64,000 nucleotides of DNA from Rutidosis leptorrhynchoides. Lineage: Eukaryota; Streptophyta; Magnoliopsida; Asterales; Asteraceae. The notes under the pieces were generated by a model. The model saw only the letters and a list, made by a program, of their open reading frames with translations. It made no database searches and was not told the DNA's origin. A program made the translations under genes and the position numbers. How positions within the stretch are numbered: the stretch's first letter is position 1; every line of letters begins with the position of its first letter. The stretch is taken from contig NC_092333.1 of assembly GCF_046630445.1 (NCBI RefSeq), positions 99,036,001 to 99,100,000 on the forward strand. The letters run 5' to 3'. Positions 34,351-46,341 of the stretch are shown here, in pieces.

Positions 34351-36788
34351 CTCATTCTTCTGAAGAATTTATATAAATATTTTATATATATGAATTCGGA
34401 AACCAAAATAAATCTTTTCGTACTAAGCTATTAAGTATGAATTGAAAAAGGGTAGATACTACTCGTTTAAATTCATACTACAAATATGCAATGATGTACG
34501 TCCTTCGTCAGCAACTTAATCATCGTTAACTACAATCCCTGTTTCAATTCAATGAATTTCGTTTTATAATAAACCAAGTGTATTATTCAATAATATGTTT
34601 GATTTTACACTTTCATCTTCAATGTACTCGAAGCTTACTGGGAAACAACATTCATATCTTGCGAAGTTAGCAAGAGTTCAATGAGTATCAGCATGATTCA
34701 CTAAGGAAATATATATAAGAATAAATAATAAAGTATTGATCCATAACTTCATTAATATTTTGTGAAGAATATGTGGTTCCTAATCGTTTTAGAGATTACT
34801 TATCCTAGCTCAAACCGAAAATCAAATGAGTCTAATATTATATTGACTTATTAAATTCATGATTACATCTGAAGAAGATATATATGTACATATATTTTCA
34901 TAAAGATTGTAATAAAATTCTCTGGTACAAAACATTACTTGTGAAATTTTTTTTTAACGGGTAGGTAATACCCGAGAGATATATAAATTCACAATTAATA
35001 TGATTATATTCTTCGACTCTGATTTAACAATCATCAACTATACTCACTACCTTCAAAATAATATACATTCTTTCATAGAAATCAAAACAACCATTCTCAT
35101 CCAAATTTGATTACGACAAAACAAAATCCAAGTCAAGACTTAACAGAAGACATCACTCTTAGGACTCTTACATCTTTCAAAACTATACTTTGACTTCAAA
35201 ATTATGCTAGAACATCATTCGATTCTTGGAACCCAGAAAAATATTTGTATCATTCAAAGTCCTAAAACATCATATGTATATTAACAATTACAATCTATGA
35301 TCAAACCCTTCGAAATTCCTGAAGACACTTCAAATAATGGACAATCGAGATGATGATCCAACTACACATTACCCGCAGTCTTGCACCTGAAAAGCTCTCG
35401 AAACCAAGGACATAATTTAACACGTATCCGCTTTAAATCTTTTAGCATTTATTAGCAAAAATAACTTTGCCATTCCTTTTCAAAATAGCAAATTTTGTCA
35501 CAGTTTCAGCAAGTCAACCTCGACTTTCCATTCGAAGTAGCCTTATTATAACCTGTAATACATACGATTACCCTTTTGTTACCAGGGAACCTTTTATATT
35601 CCACGACATTATCAGCAGATGTACCAGCAACTCGTTACCCCTTTGGCGGAATCAACAATTGGTATTTTGAAATCTCGCAGCATTTCTATTTCGGCAGTTA
35701 TATATATATATATACAACGTCTATCCCCAAGAATTACATATTTCAAATGTGAAGTTTTTGAAAAATGCTCCAGTCTACGAATTAGTGCTATTAAGTTTTG
35801 GAAAAGACTGATAAAGTGGTAAAGACAGTAGACAACAATTACGGACAGAAGTTTGACAAATAATAGATTGGAAAAGCTCGAACGAAAAATTTGGTACTGG
35901 AAAACGGATTGAGCAAAGTATAAAGGAGGTCGTGGACAAATCACAATGACGAAATCTACCTTCAAAGGATTCAAATGATTCAGTGTCTGCTGAAATCGTT
36001 AGTAAGAACCTTACTCCTTATTCTAAACCTTCACAGACAGATTTTCCGCGTCATTCCCTGATCTTAGATATTCTAAGATATCATCATATTTTTCATTATA
36101 AATATCTTCGATATTCCTGAAGATATATTCCCAACTATCCTCATCAAAAATCATTTATCTCTTCACAATATTTGCGTTACAACATAAAAGAAACTGTGTT
36201 AGTTTCTAAATTCTGAAAAATTCGAGTTTAAAATATGAATGTTTTGAAGTAGTGTTGGAAACTGAAGCATGAATTAGTATAATATAATGACACTTGATCA
36301 ACGTGATTATATTACAGTAATTCATGCTGAGTTTCTAAATGGAACATAATGATTCACAGATCATAACGTCATCATGTACCATGTTACACAACTCTTACAT
36401 TCTACCCAATCTCCAAACATATTAAGAACATATCTCCTTAATAATTCTATCTTTTCGGACATTCTGGTAACTTACCAAATCAAGATCGTTCAATTACTAT
36501 TTCCTTCTTAGAACATTAACTATGTTTATTTCAAAATCCATACCTACGAATTCCGGACCATTATTCGCTTAACTCGAAGTCGGGAGGAGGAAACAGAAGT
36601 ATGGAACTGTTGAATATAAAAGAAAATATAAAGCTCGACAACAACAAATAAATTACAAACCGTGTATATCAATACGTATTGCAACGTAAAGGCACGGGAG
36701 AATTAACAATACTATAACCCCAAGGTAATAGTAGAAATAAATAAAATCCTCCGGAGGTAGATGAAAAAGAAGAATGACAGAGATGAAA
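34351..36788 (+). other. Internal region of the non-autonomous element, no gag-pol
   Basis: AT-rich, no credible gene. It holds the diverged duplicate near 34728-34835 and, at 34967-34987, AACGGGTAGGTAATACCCG, a motif also seen just upstream of gag in the minus-strand element and at 3' LTR junctions. Small ORFs on both strands near 35467-35974 overlap each other and show no domains. Confidence 0.6.
36784..36788 (+). repeat. Left target-site duplication TGAAA
   Basis: TGAAA before 36789, repeated at 45953-45957. Confidence 0.92.
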
Positions 36789-36815
36789 TGTAAGATCCTG
36801 TTTTCTTTTGGGTCT

Positions 36816-36936
36816 GGACGCCGTCCAACAATTTGGGACGCCGTCCTAGATCGAAGACCTGGACGCCGTCCAACAATTTGGGACGCCGTCCCAGATCGAA
36901 GACCTGGACGCCGTCCAACATTTTGGGACGCCGTCC
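36816..36936. repeat. Palindrome array A (GGACGCCGTCC x6)
   Basis: Six exact copies of the 11-base inverted repeat GGACG-C-CGTCC start at 36816, 36836, 36861, 36881, 36906 and 36926. Spacing alternates 20, 25, 20, 25, 20. Two intervening spacers repeat AGATCGAAGACCT. Confidence 0.95.
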
Positions 36937-37834
36937 AGGATGGCTGGCAGGCATGTCTTTTTGTTTTTAAATATTTTAGATGGGTAAATTGGTAATTTCA
37001 CTTGGTGGACGAATTAAAGGCCTTAGGATCAGTTTGGTGAGCTCATTACTTCATTTCTCAACCACCAAACATCATCCATTCATTCTAGAGAGAGAGGGGT
37101 GGTTAAGTGTGAGAAAGCTTAAATCGGGGAAGAAGAAGCTCATTTCGGGTTAGAACTCGGGAGTTAAAGTTGTTCATCTCCTCCTTAGCTACGTTTTGAT
37201 TGTTGTGGTAAGCCCTAAACTTGATTACCTTAGTTTAATGTGTTTAAGGGTTAGGGTTTGGGTTAGTATTGCACATAAAACCCATTTGTGAGTAATTTGG
37301 GGTTTTTGGGTAAGTTTGGGTCATGAAGACCCAATTGGTGACTAACTTAGGGTTTTGAAAGGGGAAATGGTGTAAATGGGTCTTAAAGACCTAAGTAAAT
37401 ACTAATACACTTATAGTTAATTGTTAGTGGGTGTGATTTGGGTTGTGGGTGACCCAAATGGGTGTGTTGACCTAGAAATGGGTCAAATGGGTTTTTGATG
37501 ACCTAGGTTGTCTTGCATGTATGAAAACGAGTTAACTTTGTGGTTAAAAGTGTGTTAATACCTTAATTGGCTAAAGTTAGGGTTTTTTGGTGAAGTTAAC
37601 CATTATTAGGGTTAAAGGTGCAAAATGGGTCGGGATTGCACTTCGGGTCAAAAGACTCTAGATTGTTGAGTGAGTTACTTGACCGACTTGAGTTGTGAAT
37701 TGATTATGTGCTAAAATGTAATAGGTACGTTACATTGACGTTGCAAGTTTGGTTATCTCACACGAAGACTTTGAGGTGAGTGGAATAATTATATGTGTAG
37801 ATATATAATGTATCTATTTGTTGTAGCATGAAAT

Positions 37835-38084
37835 GTGTAGTGTCGAGGTGCTAAGACACCATGTTTCACGTGAAGAGTGTAGCATCGAGGTGTTAAGATG
37901 CCACTCGGGTGTAGCATCGAGGTGTTAAGATGCCACCTAGGAGTGTAGTGTCGAGGTGTTAAGACACCACTCCGTAAAATAATGAGTGTTGCATCGAGGT
38001 GTTAAGATGCCACTCGGGGTGATGTGCCGAGGTGTTAAGGTGCCACCCTAGGGGTTAGTGGTGCGAGGTGTTAAGTGCCCTAAC
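37835..38084 (+). repeat. Array of seven covarying hairpins in the LTR
   Basis: Seven units share the loop GAGGTGTTAA (GAGGTGCTAA in the first). Inner stems: GTGTC/GACAC (units 1 and 4), GCATC/GATGC (units 2, 3 and 5), GTGCC/GGTGC and GTGC/GTGC (units 6 and 7, needing G-U pairs). Units 2-7 also have outer stems separated by a 2-base bulge on the 5' side: GAGTG/CACTC, GGTG/CACC or GTTAG/CTAAC. Stem bases change in compensating pairs while the loop stays constant. Confidence 0.88.
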
Positions 38085-38747
38085 GGATGTTATGAACACC
38101 GATGGCGTTTTCGCGAGCGCCGTTCCCTTGTACTATTGGTTAACCATGGTTATTTGTGTTGTAAGCATGTTATATTATTCGAGTTATATTTATATGCGGT
38201 TGTTATGCTAGCTTGGGGGTATTGGCGAATTATAGCTTGTTATTCCGACGATAAGCTAATGTTGTTTGCTAGCATGTTTGCGGTTGTGTAAGTGTATGCA
38301 AGTAGGTATAATTATATATGTATTCGTATAATTATTGCATTCACTAAGCTTTGCTTACCCTCTCGTTGTTTACTTTTTTTATAGGCTCGGGCGTTGACAA
38401 GGGTAAGAGCGTTCAATTGGATTAGTGATCTCCCGCTTGTTTTGTTAGGGGATGCTTTTGGGTGTTAGCTTTTGGAGTTCGACCGAGATTGGGTAGTTTA
38501 ACCCCAAACACCATGCTCTAGTGTCGTTTGGAACTTAAACTTATATTTGGTCGAAACTTTCATTTTAGAACGAAACTCGTAAAATGGGCGATGTGGACCC
38601 GTTGATGTAAAACTTGATTTGATGATGAAAATCTCTTAGTTTCACTTATATTGACTTGTGATAAAAAGGTTTTCGTTTGAAAGTGTCGGGAAGCGGGTTT
38701 GCCGCTCATGTGAGTTGGACCCGTGATCAGTGGCTGGAAGGCCATTG

Positions 38748-38867
38748 GGATGCCGTCCCAATTCCTTGGACGCCGTCCCGGTTGGTTAAGCTGGACGCCG
38801 TCCCAAAACTCTGGACGCCGTCCCACCCTTCTGAGCTGGACGCCGTCCAGGATTCTGGACGCCGTCC
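38748..38867. repeat. Palindrome array B (GGACGCCGTCC)
   Basis: Five exact copies (38768, 38793, 38813, 38838, 38857) and one with T for C (38748). Spacing is 20, 25, 20, 25, 19, the same rhythm as array A at the other end of the LTR. Confidence 0.93.
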
Positions 38868-38934
38868 AGATACACTGACATACAATTTTTTTTTTGGTAC
38901 GTGTTTTGAGTTTATGAAGTCGGGTTGTTACAAG

Positions 38935-38946
38935 TGGTATCAGAGC
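38935..38946 (+). other. Primer-binding site, tRNA-iMet type
   Basis: TGGTATCAGAGC, two bases after the LTR end. Confidence 0.95.
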
Positions 38947-39311
38947 ATGGTCTAAGGGATTTAGGTGACTTGAGATAGGCGCCTAGACTTAGACTTTTTG
39001 TGTGCGCGTTTATGCGGGACTTGTAGGACTTTGGGTCGGATCGGGATTGGTTTGTGCATAGGTTTATGTAAACTAATCATGTGCTATTTGTTATGTATGT
39101 TTAGTGGGCATCGAGCGAGATGGACGTTGTACTAGCAAGTTAATGCGACGTGCTCGCATAACAATGATTAGCTACCATTGTTACGGGTGTAAATCGTGTC
39201 AAACAAGTAATGTACGATGATTGTTGAGCGAGATGGAGTAGTGTGGCGTATATGTATGTATATATGTAATCTGTCCTTCCGTTTGTGGTTTAACCTAATT
39301 CGTTTTATAGA
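38947..39311 (+). other. Leader of the Tekay-like element
   Basis: 365 bases between PBS and the gag ATG, non-coding. No upstream ORF of note and no hairpin array were seen. Confidence 0.7.
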
Positions 39312-42300
39312 ATGAAGACGAGAAACGGTCCCGATCATGATAACGGAAGTACAAGCGAGGACGCCGAGTTCTCAACCAAGGTCGAGGCCGTCTTTAAAAA
39401 GTTGAAATCGGATTTTCTTGCGGACGTTCGAAAGGTCTTTCAAGATTCGGTTGATGAGCAAATAACCGATCTAATTAATGAACGAATGAAGGCCACTATC
39501 AAAGAGGCCCTTGACGCTAGGAATATCTATCCTCGCGGTGAAGGAGGCGAAGGAAGGCGGGACTTCCACTACAAGAACTTCAAGGATGCTCAACCCCCGA
39601 TGTTTAATGGAGTGCGAGATCCCTTGAAAAGTACATGTTGGATCTCCGATATTGAGGGAGCTTTCCGTACCGCGAAATGTCCTCCCGAAAAGAAGGCGAG
39701 GTATGGCTCTAGCATGCTACGAGAAGAGGCTAAGTTATGGTGGGATGATAAAATCAACTTGCATGGTGAGGAATAATGTATGGGCTTGATGTGGGAAGAG
39801 TTTAAGAAGGAGTTTTTCAAGGAATACGGAACTTCTTCTGATCTCGATAGAATCCGGGACGAGTTGCACCATTTGCAACAAGGCTCAATGGACTTAGTTA
39901 CTCTTAAGTCTACATTCTTGGCAAAGACTCGTTTTTGCCCGGAATATGTTGGTGATGATCATAAGCTCATGAAGGATTTCTACCGTACTTTGAATGATGA
40001 GTACAAGGGGAAGATTAGTCGGGGTATGGCTAAGACTTTTGATGAATTGTTTGAGTTGGCTCGGGGTTTTGAGCCGGAGGTTCCAAGAAAGAGTGATTTC
40101 ATGTTTTCCAAAAGAAAATTTGAAGGTTTTAGTTACTCTAACGCCTCAAGCAAGAAGAGCAAGAGCAAGAGGGGGGCCGAAAGTGTTAATAGTGCAAAGA
40201 AGGGCACAACCGGTGGGTTTTCTTATACGTGCTACAATTGTGGGCAACCGGGTCATATGGCTCGTGAGTGTCCGAAACCACGTTCCGGAAACAAAATCAC
40301 TTGTTTTAATTGCGGCAAAGAGGGGCATAAGAAGCCGGAGTGTCCCGATTTGCGAAATGACAATGTGAAACGGTTAGAGAAGGCGGCGGGTACGGCTAGG
40401 GGTCGCAACTACTTGATGACCAATGATGAAGCCAAACAATCGCACGAAGTTGTCTCAGGTACTTACATGGTTAATTCTAATCCGGCAAGGATTCTTTTCG
40501 ATAGCGGTGCAAATTTGTCGTTTGTGTCTCCTAAATTTGTGCCTAAACTTAATAGACCGTTAGCTAAGTTAAGTCGTCCGATAGAAGTCGAAATAGCGGA
40601 CGGCAAGACGGTGCTAGTGGTTGATGTGTGTGAAAATTGTGATGTTGTTTTTGGTGCCGAAACCTTTAAAATTGATCTTATTCCAATGACCTTGGGCGAC
40701 TTTGATATTGTCGTTGGTATGGATTGGCTCGATCGTTATAGAGCCGATATTGCATGCCATGATAAGTTTATTCGTGTGAAGACTCTAAGTGGGGGAGAGT
40801 TAATTATTCATGGTGATAAGCGAAGGAGACCGGTGCCGATATGCACTTTTGCACGGGCACGTCGTTTTGTTGTTAGTGGTGGAATGGCTTTCCTTGCTCA
40901 TGTTGTTGATACTCGCAATGAGCCACCACCTATTCATGAAATTCCGGTTGTTAGTGAATTCGAAGACGTTTTTCCGGACGAATTACCGGGTGTTCCGGCG
41001 GAAAGACAAGTTGAGTTTCGTATTGAGTTGGTTCCGGGAGCTACTCCCATTGTTAAAACTCCTTATCGTTTAGCACCAACGGAAATGCAAGAGTTGTTAA
41101 ATCAAACCCAAGAGTTGCTCGAGAAGGGTTTTATTCGACCGAGTGCTTCGCCATGGGGCGCTCCGGTGTTATTTGTGAAGAAGAAAGATGGTAGTATGCG
41201 TATGTGCATTGATTACCGTGAGTTGAATAAAGTGACGATCAAGAATCGTTATCCATTACCTAGGATTGACGATTTATTTGATCAACTTCAAGGTGCAACG
41301 TATTTCTCTAAGATCGACCTAGGGTCCGGCTATCACCAAATGCGGGTCCGTGAGGAAGACATAGAGAAAACGGCTTTTCGAACGCGTTACGGGCATTATG
41401 AGTTTGTAGTTATGCCCTTTGGTCTTACGAATGCACCGGCGGCATTCATGGATCTTATGAACCGAGTGTGCCAACCTATGTTGGACAAGTCGGTAATAGT
41501 GTTCATTGACGACATACTAGTCTACTCGAAAAGTATGAACGAGCATGAACATCATTTGCGTGAAGTATTGAAGACGCTACGAAAGGAGAAGTTGTATGCA
41601 AAGTTCTCCAAATGTGAATTTTGGCTAAGGGAAGTTCAATTCCTTGGTCATATTGTGAACGAAAACGGTATTCAAGTAGATCCGGGGAAGATCGAAACGG
41701 TGAAGAGTTGGGGACGACCGACTACGCCTACGGAAATCCGAAGTTTTCTCGGATTGGCCGGTTATTATCGTCGGTTTATCCAAGACTTTTCTAAGATTGC
41801 TTCTCCATTGACGAAGTTTACGAGAAGGAATGCTAGGTTTAATTGGGAGAACGAGCAAGAAATTGCTTTTCAATTGTTAAAAGAGAAGTTGTGTCAAGCT
41901 CCGGTGTTAGTGTTACCGGAAGGTGTTGAAGACATGGTGGTTTATTGTGATGCTTCCTTAAATGGTCTCGGGTGTGTTCTAATGCAAAGAGGTAAAGTCA
42001 TCGCTTATGCCTCTCGACAATTAAAGGAACATGAAACGAGGTATCCGACTCATGATCTTGAGTTGGCGGCGGTAGTGCATGCGTTGAAAATTTGGCGCCA
42101 TTACTTGTATGGTGTCAAGTGTACGATTTATTCGGATCATAAGAGTTTGAAACATCTCTTTAATCAACGAGATTTAAATTATCGCCAACGTAGGTGGATG
42201 GATGTGGTGAAAGACTACGATTGTGAAATACTTTATCATCCGGGTAAGGCGAATGTGGTCGCAGATGCGTTGAGTCGAAAGAGTCAACATCCGGCAATAA

Positions 42301-43808
42301 AAGTGGGGTCGTTACGTTTGATTATTACCAACGATTTTCTTGAAAAGCTTGGTGAGATTCAAATAGAGGCTTATGTTCACAACAAGCATACGGAGCGAAT
42401 CGTGGGCCAATCGGAGTTTATCACTATGGGTCCGCGTGGTTTGTTGTCCTTCCAAGGAAGGGTGTGGGTGCCTAAGATGGGTGATTTCCGACGAGTGCTA
42501 CTTGATGAAGCACATAAGTCAAAATACTCCATTCATCCGGGCGCGACGAAAATGTATCTTGACTTGAAGAAAGATTATTGGTGGCCGGGCATGAAACGTG
42601 ATGTTGTGAAGTATGTTGAGCAATGTGTCACGTGTTTACAAGTAAAAGCCGAACACCAAAAGCCGTATGGTAAGTTACAACCGTTAGAAATCCCGAAATG
42701 GAAATGGGAGCACATTACCATGGATTTCATTACAAAGTTACCTAAAACGGTGAGAACCCAATTCGATTCGATTTGGGTTATAGTTGACCGATTGACAAAA
42801 AGCGCTTTGTTTCTTCCCATTAAAGAAGTGATATCGTCGGAGACTTTGGCTAAGTTGTTTATCAAGGAAGTGGTCTCGCGACATGGGGTTCCTATATCTA
42901 TTATTTCGGATCGAGATACCCGTTTTACATCTCGGTTTTGGGAAAAGTTTCATGAAGATATGGGCACGCAATTGAAGTTGAGCACGGCGTATCATCCTCA
43001 AACGGACGGTCAAACCGAATGTACGAATCAAACTTTGGAAGATATGTTACGGGCGTGCATCATTGACTTTGGTGGTAGTTGGGATGAGCATTTGCCTTTG
43101 GTGGAATTCTCGTACAATAATAGTTATCATACTAGTATCGAGATGCCACCTTACGAAATGCTTTATGGGCGTAGGTGTCGAACTCCCGTTTGTTGGGGAG
43201 AAGTGGGTCAAAGAGAGATCGGGAGTACCGATTTGGTTTTAGAGACGAACAACAAGATTGATATTATTCGGGATCACTTGAAGAAGGCTCAAGATAGACA
43301 AAAGTCGTATGCCGATAAACGTAGACGAACGATCGAATTTCAAGAAGGTGACATGGTGATGCTTAAGGTTTCGCCATGGAAAGGTATTATTCAATTTCGA
43401 AAACGGGGAAAGTTAGCTCCTCGGTTTATTGGGCCATTCAAAGTTTTAGCTCGTGTTGGCGAAGTTGCTTATCGTTTGGAATTACCCGAAGAACTTGTGG
43501 GGATCCATAATACATTTCATGTTTCCCATCTCCGTAAGTGTCTTGCGGATGATTCTTCGTGGGTGTCGTTAGACGAGATTGAGCTAAATAATAAGTTAGA
43601 GTATGTTGAGGAGCCGGTTGCTATACTTGATGAGAAGGTGAAAATATTGAGAAATAAGGAGGTGAGGACTTTTAAAGTCCAATGGCGTCGAAGTATAGGC
43701 TCCGAGTTTACTTGGGAGCCCGAAGAGTTTGTCTTGGTTTATCTTCCTGCTTGTCATGCGACGTGGATTGCGAGGTCGCAATCCGGTTCAAGTGGGGGAG
43801 AGTTGTAA
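39312..43808 (+). CDS. gag-pol: Gag-Pol polyprotein of Tekay-like chromovirus, one in-frame stop
   Basis: 1498 codons in one frame, broken only by TAA at 39774-39776 in the gag core. In order: gag, two zinc knuckles ([14 protein letters not shown] at 40230-40271 and [14 protein letters not shown] at 40302-40343), protease DSGA at 40500-40511, RT with [11 protein letters not shown] and FIDD at 41502-41513, RNase H ([28 protein letters not shown]), integrase HHCC ([19 protein letters not shown]) and DDE core ([22 protein letters not shown]), then a chromodomain-like end ([23 protein letters not shown]). The residue after the integrase Glu is Cys where Arg is usual. The stop TAA (43806-43808) lies in the first bases of the 3' LTR, a compact arrangement. 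The annotated CDS requires stop readthrough or is a recent pseudogene. Confidence 0.93.
43791..43803 (+). other. Polypurine tract of the Tekay-like element
   Basis: AGTGGGGGAGAGT abuts the 3' LTR start TGTAAGA at 43804. It overlaps the last codons of pol. Confidence 0.9.
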
Positions 43809-45952
43809 GATCCTGTTTTCTTTTGGGTCTGGACGCCGTCCAACAATTTGGGACGCCGTCCTAGATCGAAGACCTGGACGTCGTCCAACAATTTGGGACG
43901 CCGTCCCAGATCGAAGACCTGGACGTCGTCCAACATTTTGGGACGCCTTCCAGGATGGCTGGCAGGCATGTCTTTTTGTTTTTAAATATTTTAGATGGGT
44001 AAATTGGTAATTTCACTTGGTGGACGAATTAAAGGCCTTAGGATCAGTTTGGTGAGCTCATTACTTCATTTCTCAACCACCAAACATCATCCATTCATTC
44101 TAGAGAGAGAGGGGGTGGTTAAGTGTGAGAAAGCTTAAATCGGGGAAGAAGAAGCTCATTTCGGGTTAGAACTCGGGAGTTAAAGTTGTTCATCTCCTCC
44201 TTAGCTACGTTTTGATTGTTGTGGTAAGCCCTAAACTTGATTACCTTAGTTTAATGTGTTTAAGGGTTAGGGTTTGGGTTAGTATTGCACATAAAACCCA
44301 TTTGTGAGTAATTTGGGGTTTTTGGGTAAGTTTGGGTCATGAAGACCCAATTGGTGACTAACTTAGGGTTTTGAAAGGGGAAATGGTGTAAATGGGTCTT
44401 AAAGACCTAAGTAAATACTAATACACTTATAGTTAATTGTTAGTGGGTGTGATTTGGGTTGTGGGTGACCCAAATGGGTATGTTGACCTAGAAATGGGTC
44501 AAATGGGTTTTTGATGACCTAGGTTGTCTTGCATGTATGAAAACGAGTTAACTTTGTGGTTAAAAGTGTGTTAATACCTTAATTGGCTAAAGTTAGGGTT
44601 TTTTGGTGAAGTTAACCATTATTAGGGTTAAAGGTGCAAAATGGGTCGGGATTGCACTTCGGGTCAAAAGACTCTAGATTGTTGAGTGAGTTACTTGACC
44701 GACTTGAGTTGTGAATTGATTATGTGCTAAAATGTAATAGGTACGTTACATTGACGTTGCAAGTTCGGTTATCTCACACGAAGACTTTGAGGTGAGTGGA
44801 ATAATTATATGTGTAGATATATAATGTATCTATTTGTTGTAGCTTGAAATGTGTAGTGTCGAGGTGCTAAGACACCATGTTTCACGTGAAGAGTGTAGCA
44901 TCGAGGTGTTAAGATGCCACTCGGGTGTAGCATCGAGGTGTTAAGATGCCACCTAGGAGTGTAATGTCGAGGTGTTAAGACACCACTCCGTAAAATAATG
45001 AGTGTTGCATCGAGGTGTTAAGATGCCACTCGGGGTGATGTGCCGAGGTGTTAAGGTGCCACCCTAGGGGTTATTGGTGCGAGGTGTTAAGTGCCCTAAC
45101 GGATGTTATGAACACCGATGGCGTTTTCGCGAGCGCCGTTCCCTTGTACTATTGGTTAACCATGATCATTTGTGTTGTAAGCATGTTATATTATTCGAGT
45201 TATATTTATATGCGGTTGTTATGCTAGCTTGGGGGTATTGGCGAATTATAGCTTGTTATTGCGACGATAAGCTAATGTTGTTTGCTAGCATGTTTGCGGT
45301 TGTGTAAGTGTATGCAAGTAGGTATAATTATATATGTATTCGTATAATTATTGCATTCACTAAGCTTTGCTTACCCTCTCGTTATTTACTTTTTTTATAG
45401 GCTCGGGCGTTGACAAGGGTAAGAGCGTTCAATTGGATTAGTGATCTCCCGCTTATTTTGTTAGGGGATGCTTTTGGGTGTTAGCTTTTGGAGTTCGACC
45501 GAGATTGGGTAGTTTAACCCCAAACACCATGCTCTAGTGTCGTTTGGAACTTAAACTTATATTTGGTCGAAACTTTCATTTTAGAACGAAACTCGTAAAA
45601 TGGGCGATGTGGACCCGTTGATGTAAAACTTGATTTGATGATGAAAATCTCTTAGTTTCACTTATATTGACTTGTGGTAAAAAGGTTTTCGTTTGAAAGT
45701 GTCGGGAAGCGGGTTTTCCGCTCATGTGAGTTGGACCCGTGATCAGTGGCTGGAAGGCCATTGGGACGCTGTCCCAATTCCTTGGACGCCGTCCCGGTTG
45801 GTTAAGCTGGACGCCGTCCCAAAACTCTGGACGCCGTCCCACCCTTCTGAGCTGGACGCCGTCCAGGATTCTGGACTCCGTCCAGATGCACTGACATACA
45901 ATTTTTTTTTTTTTTGGTACGCGTTTTGAGTTTATGAAGTCGGGTTGTTACA
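43804..45952 (+). repeat. 3' LTR of the Tekay-like element
   Basis: 2149 bases, same structure as the 5' LTR: palindrome arrays at 43831-43951 and about 45760-45882, hairpin array at 44851-45100. Differences from the 5' LTR include CGCCG to CGTCG in two palindromes and GGTTAGTGG to GGTTATTGG in the last hairpin. Confidence 0.94.
44851..45100 (+). repeat. Hairpin array, second LTR copy
   Basis: Seven units as in 37835-38084. Three single-base differences are visible, two in stem-flanking positions. Confidence 0.85.
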
Positions 45953-45957
45953 TGAAA
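45953..45957 (+). repeat. Right target-site duplication TGAAA
   Basis: Matches 36784-36788. Confidence 0.92.
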
Positions 45958-46341
45958 GTTAAGAGTATATCCAGGATCAGTACTGGATGAAGCATACTGA
46001 TAAATATTTTAAAGTATGAATTGAGGGAGGAAGAATAGAAGGTATGAGTTGTAAGGAAATGAAGGGAGGTGGATTTATAGTAAAAGATCCGACAGAGCAA
46101 TCAAAATAGATGATCGCATTTAAAGCGGATTCTAATTTCTTTGATTATCGAAGAATCAAATCTCATTATGAAGATTTTACTCCAAATCTCTTGAACTTGG
46201 AAATCAAATTGCTTTATCAATATTACTTGATGATAATAAAACTCTAATTTCCAACTCGTATACGTCATGAAAACATACTTATTGTCAGCCATGAACATCC
46301 CATTCAAATTTCGGGACGAAATTTATTTAACGGATAGGTAC
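45958..46341 (+). other. 3' internal end of the non-autonomous element
   Basis: 384 non-coding bases between the nested element and the 3' LTR. The end reads TTCGGGACGAAATTTATTT, AACGGATAGGTAC and then the LTR. The same string precedes the 3' LTR of the minus-strand element at 57952-57985, showing common ancestry. The last ~20 bases are the plus-primer candidate. Confidence 0.65.

Larger units (their letters stand above)
36789..38932 (+). repeat. 5' LTR of the Tekay-like element
   Basis: 2144 bases, TGTAAGATCCTG to GGGTTGTTACA. It has palindrome arrays at both ends and a central hairpin array, described separately. The ORFs at 36712-36995 and 38560-38955 are by-products of the palindrome arrays; 38058-38291 is also in both LTRs and not called. 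Confidence 0.94.
36789..45952 (+). mobile_element. Full-length Tekay-like chromovirus (Ty3/gypsy), 9.2 kb
   Basis: LTRs 36789-38932 and 43804-45952, TG...CA ends, TGAAA duplication, tRNA-iMet PBS, one gag-pol frame with a C-terminal chromodomain-like region, and a GGGGGA polypurine tract. By eye the LTRs differ at about 20 positions (about 1%), several of them CG to TG or CA. It is the youngest-looking element here by structure, with one in-frame stop in gag. Confidence 0.95.

Noticed and set aside
36774..36995. ORFs with repeated GRRPTIWDAV-like peptide (also 36712-36954, 38560-38955, 43729-44010, 45576-45929)
   Set aside because: They are translations of the GGACGCCGTCC palindrome arrays in the LTRs, open on both strands because of the repeat; not protein genes.
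37835..38084. CRISPR-like repeat array
   Set aside because: Units are hairpins with variable stems and a constant loop, without unique spacers of uniform length, in a plant LTR; not CRISPR.
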